A stretch of DNA of 64,000 nucleotides from Candidatus Leptofilum gracile. Its GTDB lineage: Bacteria; Chloroflexota; Anaerolineae; Promineifilales; Promineifilaceae. This document shows, piece after piece, positions 26,020-33,718 of the stretch (positions within the stretch are counted from its first letter, which is position 1; the number at the start of each line of letters is the position of its first letter). Both the position numbers and the translations under genes were made by a program. Below the pieces are notes generated by a model. That model had not been told where the DNA came from, ran no database searches, and saw only the letters and a program-made list of their open reading frames with translations. The stretch spans positions 620,001-684,000 of the forward strand of contig JADJOJ010000007.1 of assembly GCA_016713825.1 (NCBI GenBank), read 5' to 3'.

Positions 26020-28071
26020 ATGAGCGATACGTTAAGCGGCAAAAAAATCGGCAAATATCTCATTAAAGAAAAGCTTGGCAGTGGGGGAATGGCCGAAGTA
26101 TACAAAGGCTACCAGGAAAACCTCGACCGCTTCGTCGCCATCAAGTTAATGCACGCCTTCCTGATTTCCGATCAGGACTTTCTCCACCGATTCCAACGCG
26201 AAGCCAAAGCGATGGCCTCCCTCAACCATCCCAATATCGTCGGCGTTTACGACTTCGACGTATACGGCGATAACAGCTACTACCTGGTGATGGAATACAT
26301 TCGGGGGGGCACCCTCAAAGACCGGCTAGAGCAGCTAGCCCGCCAGGGTAAACGGATGCCGTTAACGGATGTCGTCAAGATGATTGCCGAAATTTCCGAC
26401 GCCTTGGCCTACGCCCACCGCCGCGAAATGGTGCACCGAGACATCAAACCAGCCAACATCATGCTAAACGACGATACCGGCCGGGCGGTGCTCACCGACT
26501 TTGGCATTGTAAAGATGATGGGCAACCAATCGATGGCCTACACCGCCACCGGCGCACTCATCGGCACGCCCGCCTACATGGCACCTGAACAGGCGCTGGG
26601 GCAATCTGGCGACCACCGGGTTGATATTTACTCGCTGGGCGTTATGCTGTTCCAAATGGTGACCGGCATTCTGCCGTTTGACGCCGATACGCCGCTGGCC
26701 GTGGTGATGAAGCACGTGAACACGCCCGCCCCCTTGCCCGAAAGCATCATTCCCGACATTCCCTGGGGCTTGCAAGAGGTGATTTTGAAGGCGCTGGCCA
26801 AATCGCCCGACGAGCGCTACCAGTCGGCGGGGGAATTTGCGGCGGCGCTGCGGACTGTAGACTTAACGGCCACGGCCAGCAAGCCAGCCGGGGCCGTGCT
26901 GCCGCCAGCCCAATCCCTGGATCATCCCACACCGGCCAAAACAGAAGTGATAAAGCCGGAACCAGAAACGGCCGTATCCCCTCCCCCGCCCGCTGCCAAA
27001 AAACGGCCCGCCTGGCTCTTCCCCGTCATTGGCGTGGTGATTTTGGCCGTCGTGGCTGGCATTCTGGCCGCCAGCGGCGTCTTTAACCGCCAACCAGACC
27101 CCACCGCCACTGTTCCAGCCGTTGCCGAAGTGGACGATACGGCCGTACCCACCAACACCACGCCCGCCGAACCAACCAACACGGCCGAACCAGACCTGGC
27201 CGCTACCAACTTTGCCCAACTGGTCAACGATCTCACCAGAGAAGCCCAGCCTACTGAAACGCCAACCCCATCACGCACGCCTACAGTCACGCCCACCGCC
27301 ACGGCCACCACCAACGCCACGGCGATGTTTTTGGCCAGCTGCCAACCAGGCGTCGAGCTGGTTTTGGCCTCGCGCAACGGCTTTACAAGCAACGCCATCA
27401 CCACCCAGTTTAACTTTACGGTGGCCTGGGTGTTGCGCAACAGCGGCACCTGCCCCTGGGCAGCCGATTTCACCTGGGCTTACGTAGACGGCGAAACGTT
27501 CGGTTACACAGGCGATCCTATTTCGCTAGACGAAGTTGTGCTGCCAGATGAGGAACTCACCCTCACCGCCCCATTTAAAGGCCCCAATACCCCCGGCTCC
27601 TATGAGAGCACCTGGCAGCTGCTGGATGAAGCAGGCGAGCCATTTGGCGATCCGGTAGAATTTGAACTACGCGCCTTCTTGCCGGCCACCAACACACCCG
27701 TGCCCACCCCCACCCCGGCCGCCACCCCTACCACCGTCGCCAGTTCAGGCGGTGAAGTCGCCTGGACGCCCGGCCTCATTGGTGGCTGTGAATACATTGG
27801 CCTGGATTGGCGCTGCCAGCTGACCATTCAACCGTACATCGAAGGCAGCAACCAGACAGGCGATTACACCGTCTTTGTGTTTGATTTGCCAGGCGGGCAG
27901 GCGGTTACCTACCGTGGGCAAGGCCCCTTCTACCATTTTGTCATTGCCCGACGCTGTGCCGCCTACAACCAATCGCTGCGCATCATCGACGACGTGACGG
28001 GCACAGAGCTAACCGCCAACGTGTACGTAGACCCCAACAACTTCTTCCCCGGCGGCTGCACCGAACCGTAA
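26020..28071 (+). CDS. membrane Ser/Thr protein kinase with NBR1-like Ig domain
   Basis: 683 aa. Kinase domain (residues 8-275): GSGGMAEVYKG loop, VAIKLMHAF, catalytic HRDIKPANIM (about 138), DFG, APE, all key residues present. A Pro-rich juxtamembrane segment leads to one membrane helix (about 328-350, FPVIGVVILAVVAGILAASG). Outside the cell: a Thr/Pro linker, an NBR1/FW-type Ig-like domain (about 440-555, with WVLRNSGTCPWAADFTW) and a final Cys-containing beta domain (575-683). PknB-like receptors use the outer part for sensing; NBR1-like Ig modules on such kinases are typical of Chloroflexota. ATG 26020 is chosen as the codon right before the kinase fold; a frame from 25969 reads through the palindrome. 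Confidence 0.9.
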   Translation: MSDTLSGKKIGKYLIKEKLGSGGMAEVYKGYQENLDRFVAIKLMHAFLISDQDFLHRFQREAKAMASLNHPNIVGVYDFDVYGDNSYYLVMEYIRGGTLKDRLEQLARQGKRMPLTDVVKMIAEISDALAYAHRREMVHRDIKPANIMLNDDTGRAVLTDFGIVKMMGNQSMAYTATGALIGTPAYMAPEQALGQSGDHRVDIYSLGVMLFQMVTGILPFDADTPLAVVMKHVNTPAPLPESIIPDIPWGLQEVILKALAKSPDERYQSAGEFAAALRTVDLTATASKPAGAVLPPAQSLDHPTPAKTEVIKPEPETAVSPPPPAAKKRPAWLFPVIGVVILAVVAGILAASGVFNRQPDPTATVPAVAEVDDTAVPTNTTPAEPTNTAEPDLAATNFAQLVNDLTREAQPTETPTPSRTPTVTPTATATTNATAMFLASCQPGVELVLASRNGFTSNAITTQFNFTVAWVLRNSGTCPWAADFTWAYVDGETFGYTGDPISLDEVVLPDEELTLTAPFKGPNTPGSYESTWQLLDEAGEPFGDPVEFELRAFLPATNTPVPTPTPAATPTTVASSGGEVAWTPGLIGGCEYIGLDWRCQLTIQPYIEGSNQTGDYTVFVFDLPGGQAVTYRGQGPFYHFVIARRCAAYNQSLRIIDDVTGTELTANVYVDPNNFFPGGCTEP

Positions 28072-28088
28072 AATTTCGCCATACATTT

Positions 28089-28137
28089 CCCCGGAAACAG
28101 GGCCAGTGCAACTTGTTTTCATGAACAGTTTCCGGGG
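28089..28137. terminator. inverted repeat between convergent genes, possible bidirectional terminator
   Basis: CCCCGGAAAC (28089-28098) and GTTTCCGGGG (28128-28137), perfect 10-bp arms, 29-base spacer, in the 80-bp gap between the kinase (+) and thiB (-). T tracts are weak, so this is only a candidate. Confidence 0.45.
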
Positions 28138-28151
28138 GATTGGTCAGGTAC

Positions 28152-29186
28152 TCAGCGCAAAACGGTTTCGGTCCACGCTTCAATCCATTGTTCGCGGTTG
28201 GCGTCGATGGTGGTGGGGGAGAGAACGGCCGTTTCCTCCGGCACCTGCGTCCAAGCCACAAACTCAGCCGGGAGTTCTGCATTCTCATTCGCCGGGTAGA
28301 CAAACATATTCAGCGGCATATCCGCCTGAAACTGTTCACCCAAGATAAAATCCACCAGCTTTTCTGCCAATTCCCGCTTTTCTGTACCGGCCAAAATGCC
28401 CACAAACTCAATCTGCCGGAAGCACATGCCCGGCGCCACCAGGCTGGCGCTGGGCGCTTCGTCCACTGGCGGGTCAGCAAAGATCACTTCAGCAGGCGGG
28501 CTGCTGGCGTAAGAGACAACCAACGGCCGTTCCCCATCACTCGCCACGCTAAAACTGCCATAATACGCCTCTTCCCAACCGTTGGTTACCAGCACATCAT
28601 TCGCCCGTAAATCTGCCCAAAAATCCAGATACCCCGGCTCGCCGAATTCAGCAATGGTGGCCAGCAAAAAGGCCAGGCCAGGGCTAGAAGTGGCCGGATT
28701 TTGCACCACCAGCAGCCCGGCATACATCGGGTCGGTCAAATCAGCCAGCGATTGGGGCAACGGCAGGTTGTTTTCAGCAAACCATGCCTTATCGTAGTTC
28801 AGGCAGACGTCGCCGTAATCCACCGGCAGCAGCCGGTTGCCTGGGTCAAGCTTCAGCGCATCGGGAATTTCGGCCAGCAGCGGCGACGCGTACGCTTCAA
28901 AAATGCCCGCTGCCAGCGCCCGCCCCATGAAGGTGTTGTCCACCCCAAAAAAAAGATCGGCCAGGGGAGCATCTCCGGCCAAAATCGCCTGGTTCAGCGC
29001 CGCGCCGGTATCCCCAGAGGGCAGCAGCTCAACGGTAACGCCGTTTGCTTCTTCAAAAGCGGCAATCGTTTCTTCACTAATTGCAAAGCTATCGTGCGTC
29101 ATCAAAGTAATCACGTCTGGTTCAGAAGGGCCGCAAGCGGCAACGGCCGTTGCCAGCCATAAAAAAATTAGTAATAAACGTTTCAT
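28152..29186 (-). CDS. thiB: thiamine ABC transporter substrate-binding lipoprotein
   Basis: 344 aa, lipoprotein signal MKRLLLIFLWLATAVAAC with lipobox VAAC. Extracellular solute-binding protein of the ThiB/TbpA group: VITLMTHDSFAISEETIAAF at the mature N-terminus, DLFFGVDNTFMGRALAAGIF, PVDYGDVCLNYDKAWF, DPMYAGLLVVQNPATSSPGL are all typical of it. Start ATG 29186, seven bases after TAGGAG. It follows thiN under the same TPP riboswitch, which supports thiamine as ligand. No thiP permease or thiQ ATPase is in the window, so the rest of the importer must be encoded elsewhere. Confidence 0.9.
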   Translation of the reverse strand: MKRLLLIFLWLATAVAACGPSEPDVITLMTHDSFAISEETIAAFEEANGVTVELLPSGDTGAALNQAILAGDAPLADLFFGVDNTFMGRALAAGIFEAYASPLLAEIPDALKLDPGNRLLPVDYGDVCLNYDKAWFAENNLPLPQSLADLTDPMYAGLLVVQNPATSSPGLAFLLATIAEFGEPGYLDFWADLRANDVLVTNGWEEAYYGSFSVASDGERPLVVSYASSPPAEVIFADPPVDEAPSASLVAPGMCFRQIEFVGILAGTEKRELAEKLVDFILGEQFQADMPLNMFVYPANENAELPAEFVAWTQVPEETAVLSPTTIDANREQWIEAWTETVLR

Positions 29187-29243
29187 TATCATACTCCTAA
29201 AAGTGAGGGGCTGGTGGGTGGTGGAACAACCAGCCACCAACCA

Positions 29244-29888
29244 CTAACCGCCAACCGTTTGCACACATAAAAGCAATCCATTATTCACCTGGACGCTCGC
29301 CTTTTCGGCCGTAAGCCGGTTACTTACGCCCCGCGCCTGGCCAAATTGGAGCGTCTCGTTTTGCAAAGGCCACTGCAAGCCGGTGGCCGTCACCCCATGC
29401 GCATCCCCCGCCAGCGGAATGAGCGACACCATATCCCCCACCCGCCCCACGATCTCGGTTTCGGTTTGCGGGCGCACCAGCCAGGCGCGCTCCGTAGGGG
29501 TAACGAGCTGCAAATGCTTCTCTGCCAGCGCCGGATTCGTCAGCAGGAAAATGTTGGCCAGCATTTGGTCCAGACGGCCGCCCAACAGCCCAAACAGCCA
29601 GATTTGGTCATCGGGCTGCCCGGCGGCCAGCAGCAAGGCCAGTTCCAGGTCTGTTTCGTCTTTCTCTGGCGGATGATGGTCGAAGGGGACCTGGTTTTCG
29701 GTGAGCCAGGCTTGGATTTCCGGCTCCAGCGAATCCATATCGCCAATCACCCGATTGGGCAGGTGGCCGAGGCGGAACAGATGTTTACTACCCCCATCCG
29801 CGGCCCAAACGGCCGTTGCCTGGGCAAAGTACGGCCGTATCCACGCCACCTCATCCAGCACCCCATTGGCAAAAATCAATAGTGTCAT
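29244..29888 (-). CDS. thiN: thiamine pyrophosphokinase
   Basis: 214 aa; makes thiamine diphosphate from thiamine and ATP. Motifs: WAADGGSKHL, RVIGDMDSLEPE, DHHPPEKDETDLELAL (the Asp/Thr/Asp catalytic stretch), LLGGRLDQMLANI and a C-terminal beta sandwich with GVSNRLTAEKASV (the usual SN.. motif). Full length for the family. Placed between the TPP riboswitch and thiB, so uptake and activation of thiamine are co-regulated; no thiamine biosynthesis gene is nearby. Confidence 0.94.
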   Translation of the reverse strand: MTLLIFANGVLDEVAWIRPYFAQATAVWAADGGSKHLFRLGHLPNRVIGDMDSLEPEIQAWLTENQVPFDHHPPEKDETDLELALLLAAGQPDDQIWLFGLLGGRLDQMLANIFLLTNPALAEKHLQLVTPTERAWLVRPQTETEIVGRVGDMVSLIPLAGDAHGVTATGLQWPLQNETLQFGQARGVSNRLTAEKASVQVNNGLLLCVQTVGG

Positions 29889-29904
29889 CGCTTCGCTCCA
29901 GTGA

Positions 29905-29945
29905 AGCGTGACGCGTGATTTCTCTCACGTTTCACGCGTCACGCT
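29905..29945. repeat. inverted repeat in the thiN leader (AGCGTGACGCGTGA)
   Basis: AGCGTGACGCGTGA (29905-29918) and TCACGCGTCACGCT (29932-29945), perfect 14-bp arms. Between the riboswitch terminator and the thiN start: one of the few elements of this type that is not just after a stop codon. Confidence 0.85.
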
Positions 29946-29949
29946 AAAA

Positions 29950-29981
29950 CAAAAAAAGCCACCCTGACCCGGATGGCTTTC
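29950..29981 (-). terminator. intrinsic terminator of the TPP riboswitch
   Basis: On the minus strand AAAGCCATCC, loop GGGTCA, GGGTGGCTTT followed by seven T in total. It lies 18 bases after the aptamer and before thiN, the position expected for transcription attenuation by TPP. Confidence 0.85.
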
Positions 29982-29998
29982 AATAAAGCAAAATTGCA

Positions 29999-30083
29999 AT
30001 TCCTCCGCCGGCATTACCCGGATCAGGTTCGCAGGTCGGTGACAAAACGGCCACCCTCTCAGCCGGGCATTCCCAGCTCCCTG
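29999..30083 (-). ncRNA. TPP riboswitch (THI element) aptamer
   Basis: Minus strand contains the conserved GGCTGAGAGGG core, GAACCTGATCCGGGTAATGC and the closing GCCGGCGGAGGAA, i.e. the two sensor helices of the thiamine-diphosphate aptamer. Upstream of the first helix is CAGGGAGCTGGGAATGCCC. With the terminator at 29950 it should switch off thiN-thiB when TPP is high. Confidence 0.95.
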
Positions 30084-30147
30084 TACAGTATTCAGTTGTC
30101 AAACAGAATGCGACTTTACAGCAAAACGGCCGTACTGTCCAATCAGG

Positions 30148-30220
30148 TACGCCCGGAGAGATTCGAACTCCCAACCCCTTGGTTCGAAGCCAAGTGCTCT
30201 ATCCATTGAGCTACGGGCGC
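30148..30220 (-). tRNA. tRNA-Arg (anticodon TCG)
   Basis: Cloverleaf folds on the minus strand: acceptor GCGCCCG..CGGGCGT, D-loop GCTCAATGGATAGAGC, anticodon arm CTTGG CTTCGAA CCAAG with anticodon TCG (codon CGA), T-loop GTTCGAATC. No CCA is encoded. The 1-72 pair is G-T. Confidence 0.95.
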
Positions 30221-30226
30221 ATTTGA

Positions 30227-30254
30227 TCAAAAAAAACCTCCCGCAGGAGGTTTT
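30227..30254 (-). terminator. intrinsic terminator after tRNA-His
   Basis: Minus strand AAAACCTCC, loop TGCG, GGAGGTTTT followed by four more T. Lies between the two tRNA genes, so tRNA-Arg probably has its own promoter or is reached by read-through. Confidence 0.75.
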
Positions 30255-30260
30255 CTTTAG

Positions 30261-30334
30261 GGCGAGTGGTGGGATTTGAACCCACGGTCTTCTGGGCCAC
30301 AACCAGACGCGTTAACCACTACGCTACACCCGCC
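30261..30334 (-). tRNA. tRNA-His (anticodon GTG)
   Basis: Eight-base-pair acceptor GGCGGGTG..CACTCGCC, including the extra G(-1) typical of tRNA-His; anticodon arm TCTGG TTGTGGC CCAGA with anticodon GTG; T-loop GTTCAAATC. No encoded CCA. Confidence 0.96.
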
Positions 30335-30417
30335 ATAGAGCGGTGCAAATGCTATCATACTTGCGTCCGAATGGCAACTGTTGCACACAAAACCCAACCC
30401 CCTTAAACTACCAACCT

Positions 30418-31557
30418 ATGAGCGAAGAAAATGTGGTGTTAAACGGCCGTTACGAACTCCTGGAACGCATTGGCAGCGGTGGCATGTCCGTCGTCTACAA
30501 AGCCAAAGACCGCGCTCTGGGCCGCATCGTGGCCATCAAAATGATGCATGAAAGCTTCACCAGCGACAGCGGCTTCCTCAAGCGGTTCCAGCAAGAGGCC
30601 CACGCCGCCGCCAACCTGGCCCACCCCAACATCGTCACCGTACACGACATCGGCCAGGATGAGTACAAACATTACATCGTCATGGAGTTTGTCGAAGGCC
30701 AGACGCTCAAGCAAATCATCCGCAGCTACCACGGCGACCCCCTGCCCATCAACCGCGCCCTGGACCTGATCATTCAGGTGTGCAACGGCATTGGCTACGC
30801 CCACCGCGCCAACCTGGTGCATTGCGACGTCAAGCCGCAAAACATCATCGTCACGGTGGATGAACGGGTAAAAGTGGCCGATTTTGGCATTGCGCGGGCA
30901 ATTAGCGGGGCAACGCAGCAGCAGCAGGTGAGCCAGGTGTGGGGCACCCCCCAATATTTCTCGCCAGAACAAGCCGCTGGCGACGCCCCCACCCCCGCCT
31001 CCGACGTTTACGCCATCGGCATTCTTCTGTTCGAAATGCTCACCGGGCGGCTGCCCTTTGCCGCCGAATCCCACACGGCGATGGCCCTCAAACATCTGCA
31101 CACGCCCCCGCCGCTGGTCACCGAATTTAACCCGGCAATTCCTTCGCAGCTGGCGCAAATCATCAACAAGCTGCTGGCCAAAGAGCCAGCCGGGCGCTAC
31201 CGTACTGCCGGGCAGCTTGGGCGCATCCTCACCACCTACCGCCAGCGCAGCCAGGAAGAAACCGGCCCCATCCAGCCGCTGGCCGCCACCACCCAGCAAG
31301 CCCCCGCCATTCCCGTGGCAGAGCAAAAAACAGAGGTGTTCCAACGCCCCCCGCGCGACGAGGATGAACTGGTTACCCGCCCCCCCATGCGGCCCATCCC
31401 CAAACCGGCCGACCCGGTAACCGTCTCCATCAAACCGCAGACGGAACAACCCATTGAGATGGATTGGACGGCCGTTTCCCTCGGTATCTTTGCCCTGGTG
31501 TCCCTGCTGGGTCTCATCCCCCTTTGGTACCTCGTCTTCCGCGCCTGGGTAGGATAA
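30418..31557 (+). CDS. Ser/Thr protein kinase with C-terminal membrane anchor (non-RD)
   Basis: 379 aa. Kinase fold in residues 10-275: GSGGMSVVYKAK, VAIKMMHESF, catalytic loop HCDVKPQNII (about 134), DFG in VADFGIARAI, SPE in YFSPEQAAG. The catalytic loop has Cys in place of the usual Arg before Asp (HCD, so a non-RD kinase), which implies that activation-loop phosphorylation is not needed. A Pro-rich stretch leads to a single C-terminal helix (about 352-375, LGIFALVSLLGLIPLWYLVF), leaving almost nothing outside. ATG 30418 is just before the fold; no Shine-Dalgarno is visible. Followed by ftsH, 148 bp later. Confidence 0.9.
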   Translation: MSEENVVLNGRYELLERIGSGGMSVVYKAKDRALGRIVAIKMMHESFTSDSGFLKRFQQEAHAAANLAHPNIVTVHDIGQDEYKHYIVMEFVEGQTLKQIIRSYHGDPLPINRALDLIIQVCNGIGYAHRANLVHCDVKPQNIIVTVDERVKVADFGIARAISGATQQQQVSQVWGTPQYFSPEQAAGDAPTPASDVYAIGILLFEMLTGRLPFAAESHTAMALKHLHTPPPLVTEFNPAIPSQLAQIINKLLAKEPAGRYRTAGQLGRILTTYRQRSQEETGPIQPLAATTQQAPAIPVAEQKTEVFQRPPRDEDELVTRPPMRPIPKPADPVTVSIKPQTEQPIEMDWTAVSLGIFALVSLLGLIPLWYLVFRAWVG

Positions 31558-31595
31558 TCGTTCAACGTGCCGCTCTCGCCTTGCATTTTCCTTTC

Positions 31596-31604
31596 TGTTA
31601 TACT
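31596..31604 (+). promoter_or_regulatory. possible extended -10 (TGTTATACT) for ftsH
   Basis: The same nonamer as at 14363. About 100 bp before the ftsH ATG. TTGCAT lies upstream at 31581 but only 12 bp from the -10, too short for a normal -35. Confidence 0.35.
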
Positions 31605-31705
31605 GATATTTCAGAGATTGGTAGCCAATTGCAACCAAAAAGGGTGCCAAATAGACAGCGGTTCAAAACCCGGCCAAACAGTACGCTCCCGTTGGAGGCT
31701 TACGC

Positions 31706-33661
31706 ATGAATTCAAACAAACTGACTCGGTGGTTTGTCTCGTTACTCATCGGTGTAGCCATTTTGGCCATCGTTTGGAGCTACAGCACCAGCACCACCCC
31801 CACCAGCCAGATTTCCATCAGCCAACTCGCCCAGCAAATTGAAGATGACGAGGTCGCCGAAATTATGGTGAATGGCGACGGCCGTTCCGTCACCATTACC
31901 TACCTCAGCGAAGAAAGCCAGCCCGCCACCGCCCAAATCAGCGGCGTCACCTCGCTAGAAGAGCTGCTCACCTCCTACGGCATCAACCAGGAAGATTACC
32001 GAGACGGCCGTCCCACCATCACCTACGATCGCCCCAGCAGTTGGGGGAACTGGCTTAGCCTGATCGGCATCTTCCTGCCCGCCGTGCTCATCATCGGCTT
32101 TATCTTCCTCGTCTTTCGCCAGGCCCAGGGGAACAACAACCAGGCCATCTCCTTTGGCAAAAGCCGCGCCCGCATGTTCACCGGCGACCACCCCACCATC
32201 ACCTTCGCCGACGTCGCTGGTGCCGAAGAAGCCAAAGAAGAGCTAGAAGAAGTCGTCGAATTCCTGAAAGAGCCAGAAAAATTCGTCAGCTTTGGGGCCC
32301 GCATTCCCAAAGGGGTGCTCATGATTGGCAGCCCCGGCACCGGCAAAACCTTGCTGGCCAAAGCCGTCTCTGGCGAAGCAGGCGTCCCCTTCTTCTCCAT
32401 CGCTGGCTCCGAATTTGTAGAAATGTTTGTGGGCGTCGGTGCCAGTCGCGTACGCGACCTGTTCGAGCAGGCCAAGCGGAACAGCCCCTGCATCATCTTC
32501 ATCGACGAAATTGACGCCGTGGGCCGCCAGCGCGGCGCTGGCCTGGGCGGCTCTCATGACGAGCGCGAGCAAACCCTCAACCAAATTTTGGTCGAGATGG
32601 ATGGCTTCGGCACCGATACCCACGTCATCATCCTGGCCGCCACCAACCGGCCAGATATTCTAGACCCTGCCCTCATGCGCCCCGGCCGTTTCGACCGCCG
32701 CGTGGTCATCGACAAGCCAGATTACAAAGGGCGTGAAGCGATCTTTAAAGTGCACCTGCGGGGCAAACCAGTCGCCTCTAATGTCAATGTGACGGACCTG
32801 GCCCGCGCCACCCCTGGCTTTGTGGGGGCAGATATTGAAAATACGGTGAACGAGGCCGCCCTGCTGGCTGCCCGCCGCAACCGCAAAAGCATCGGCATGG
32901 CCGAGTTTCACGAAGCAGTTGAGCGCGTACAGCTTGGCCCGGAACGTAAAAGCCGCGTTATCACCCCGCAAGAGCGCGAAATCATCGCTTACCACGAAGC
33001 GGGGCATGCGCTGGTGAGCCACTTTTTGCCCGCCGCCTTGCCGCTGCGCAAAGTAACGATTGTGCCGCGCGGCATGGGGCTGGGGCTTACCTGGTACATG
33101 GAAGACGACACCATCCTACCCAACAAAACGCACATGCAGGCCCGGATTGCCAGCCTGTTGGGCGGGCGCGTGGCCGAAGAGATTGTTTTTAGCGAAATCA
33201 CGTCGGGAGCCAGCAACGATTTGCAGCGCGTTACCCAACTGGCGCGGGCCATGGTGACCCAACTGGGCATGAGTGATGAGCTGGGGCCGCGTGTTTATGG
33301 CCAAAAGCAGGAGATGGTCTTTTTGGGCCGAGAAATCTCTGAACAGCGCGATTACTCTGACGCGATTGCCGAAAAGATTGATGAGGAAGTGCGCCAGATT
33401 ATTGATAAACAGTATGCGCTGGCCACCGAAATTTTGCATACGCACCGGCAGCATCTAGACAAAATTGCCCGGGAGCTGCTTGAGCGAGAAACGCTGGATG
33501 CTGAAGAGTTTGTCGCGCTTATTGAGGGGGAGCCCTGGCCATCATCGGACAAGACACCACCAACTGCCCCGAAAACGGCCGTAAAAAGCGAATCAAAATC
33601 TGAATCTGACTGGAAAAAACCGCCTTCGCTGGATTTGCCGCCCTCGCCAACGCCTGCTTAA
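31706..33661 (+). CDS. ftsH: ATP-dependent zinc metalloprotease FtsH
   Basis: 651 aa; membrane-anchored AAA+ protease that degrades unstable membrane and cytosolic proteins. N-terminal helix (10-27), periplasmic region (30-105), second helix (about 112-133), AAA+ module with Walker A GSPGTGKT (about 208), Walker B CIIFIDEIDAVG, SRH region ATNRPDILDPALMRPGRFDR (20 residues), then zinc protease HEAGH (about 430) and the downstream third ligand in SGASNDLQRVTQLARAMV. Length is normal. The GGAGG ribosome-binding site lies about 10 bases upstream of the ATG. Likely housekeeping. Confidence 0.97.
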   Translation: MNSNKLTRWFVSLLIGVAILAIVWSYSTSTTPTSQISISQLAQQIEDDEVAEIMVNGDGRSVTITYLSEESQPATAQISGVTSLEELLTSYGINQEDYRDGRPTITYDRPSSWGNWLSLIGIFLPAVLIIGFIFLVFRQAQGNNNQAISFGKSRARMFTGDHPTITFADVAGAEEAKEELEEVVEFLKEPEKFVSFGARIPKGVLMIGSPGTGKTLLAKAVSGEAGVPFFSIAGSEFVEMFVGVGASRVRDLFEQAKRNSPCIIFIDEIDAVGRQRGAGLGGSHDEREQTLNQILVEMDGFGTDTHVIILAATNRPDILDPALMRPGRFDRRVVIDKPDYKGREAIFKVHLRGKPVASNVNVTDLARATPGFVGADIENTVNEAALLAARRNRKSIGMAEFHEAVERVQLGPERKSRVITPQEREIIAYHEAGHALVSHFLPAALPLRKVTIVPRGMGLGLTWYMEDDTILPNKTHMQARIASLLGGRVAEEIVFSEITSGASNDLQRVTQLARAMVTQLGMSDELGPRVYGQKQEMVFLGREISEQRDYSDAIAEKIDEEVRQIIDKQYALATEILHTHRQHLDKIARELLERETLDAEEFVALIEGEPWPSSDKTPPTAPKTAVKSESKSESDWKKPPSLDLPPSPTPA

Positions 33662-33718
33662 CCACGGGGCTACCCGCCGACGGCACCTCCTTCCCTGGCG
33701 ACCTTAAATTTTGTTTGT

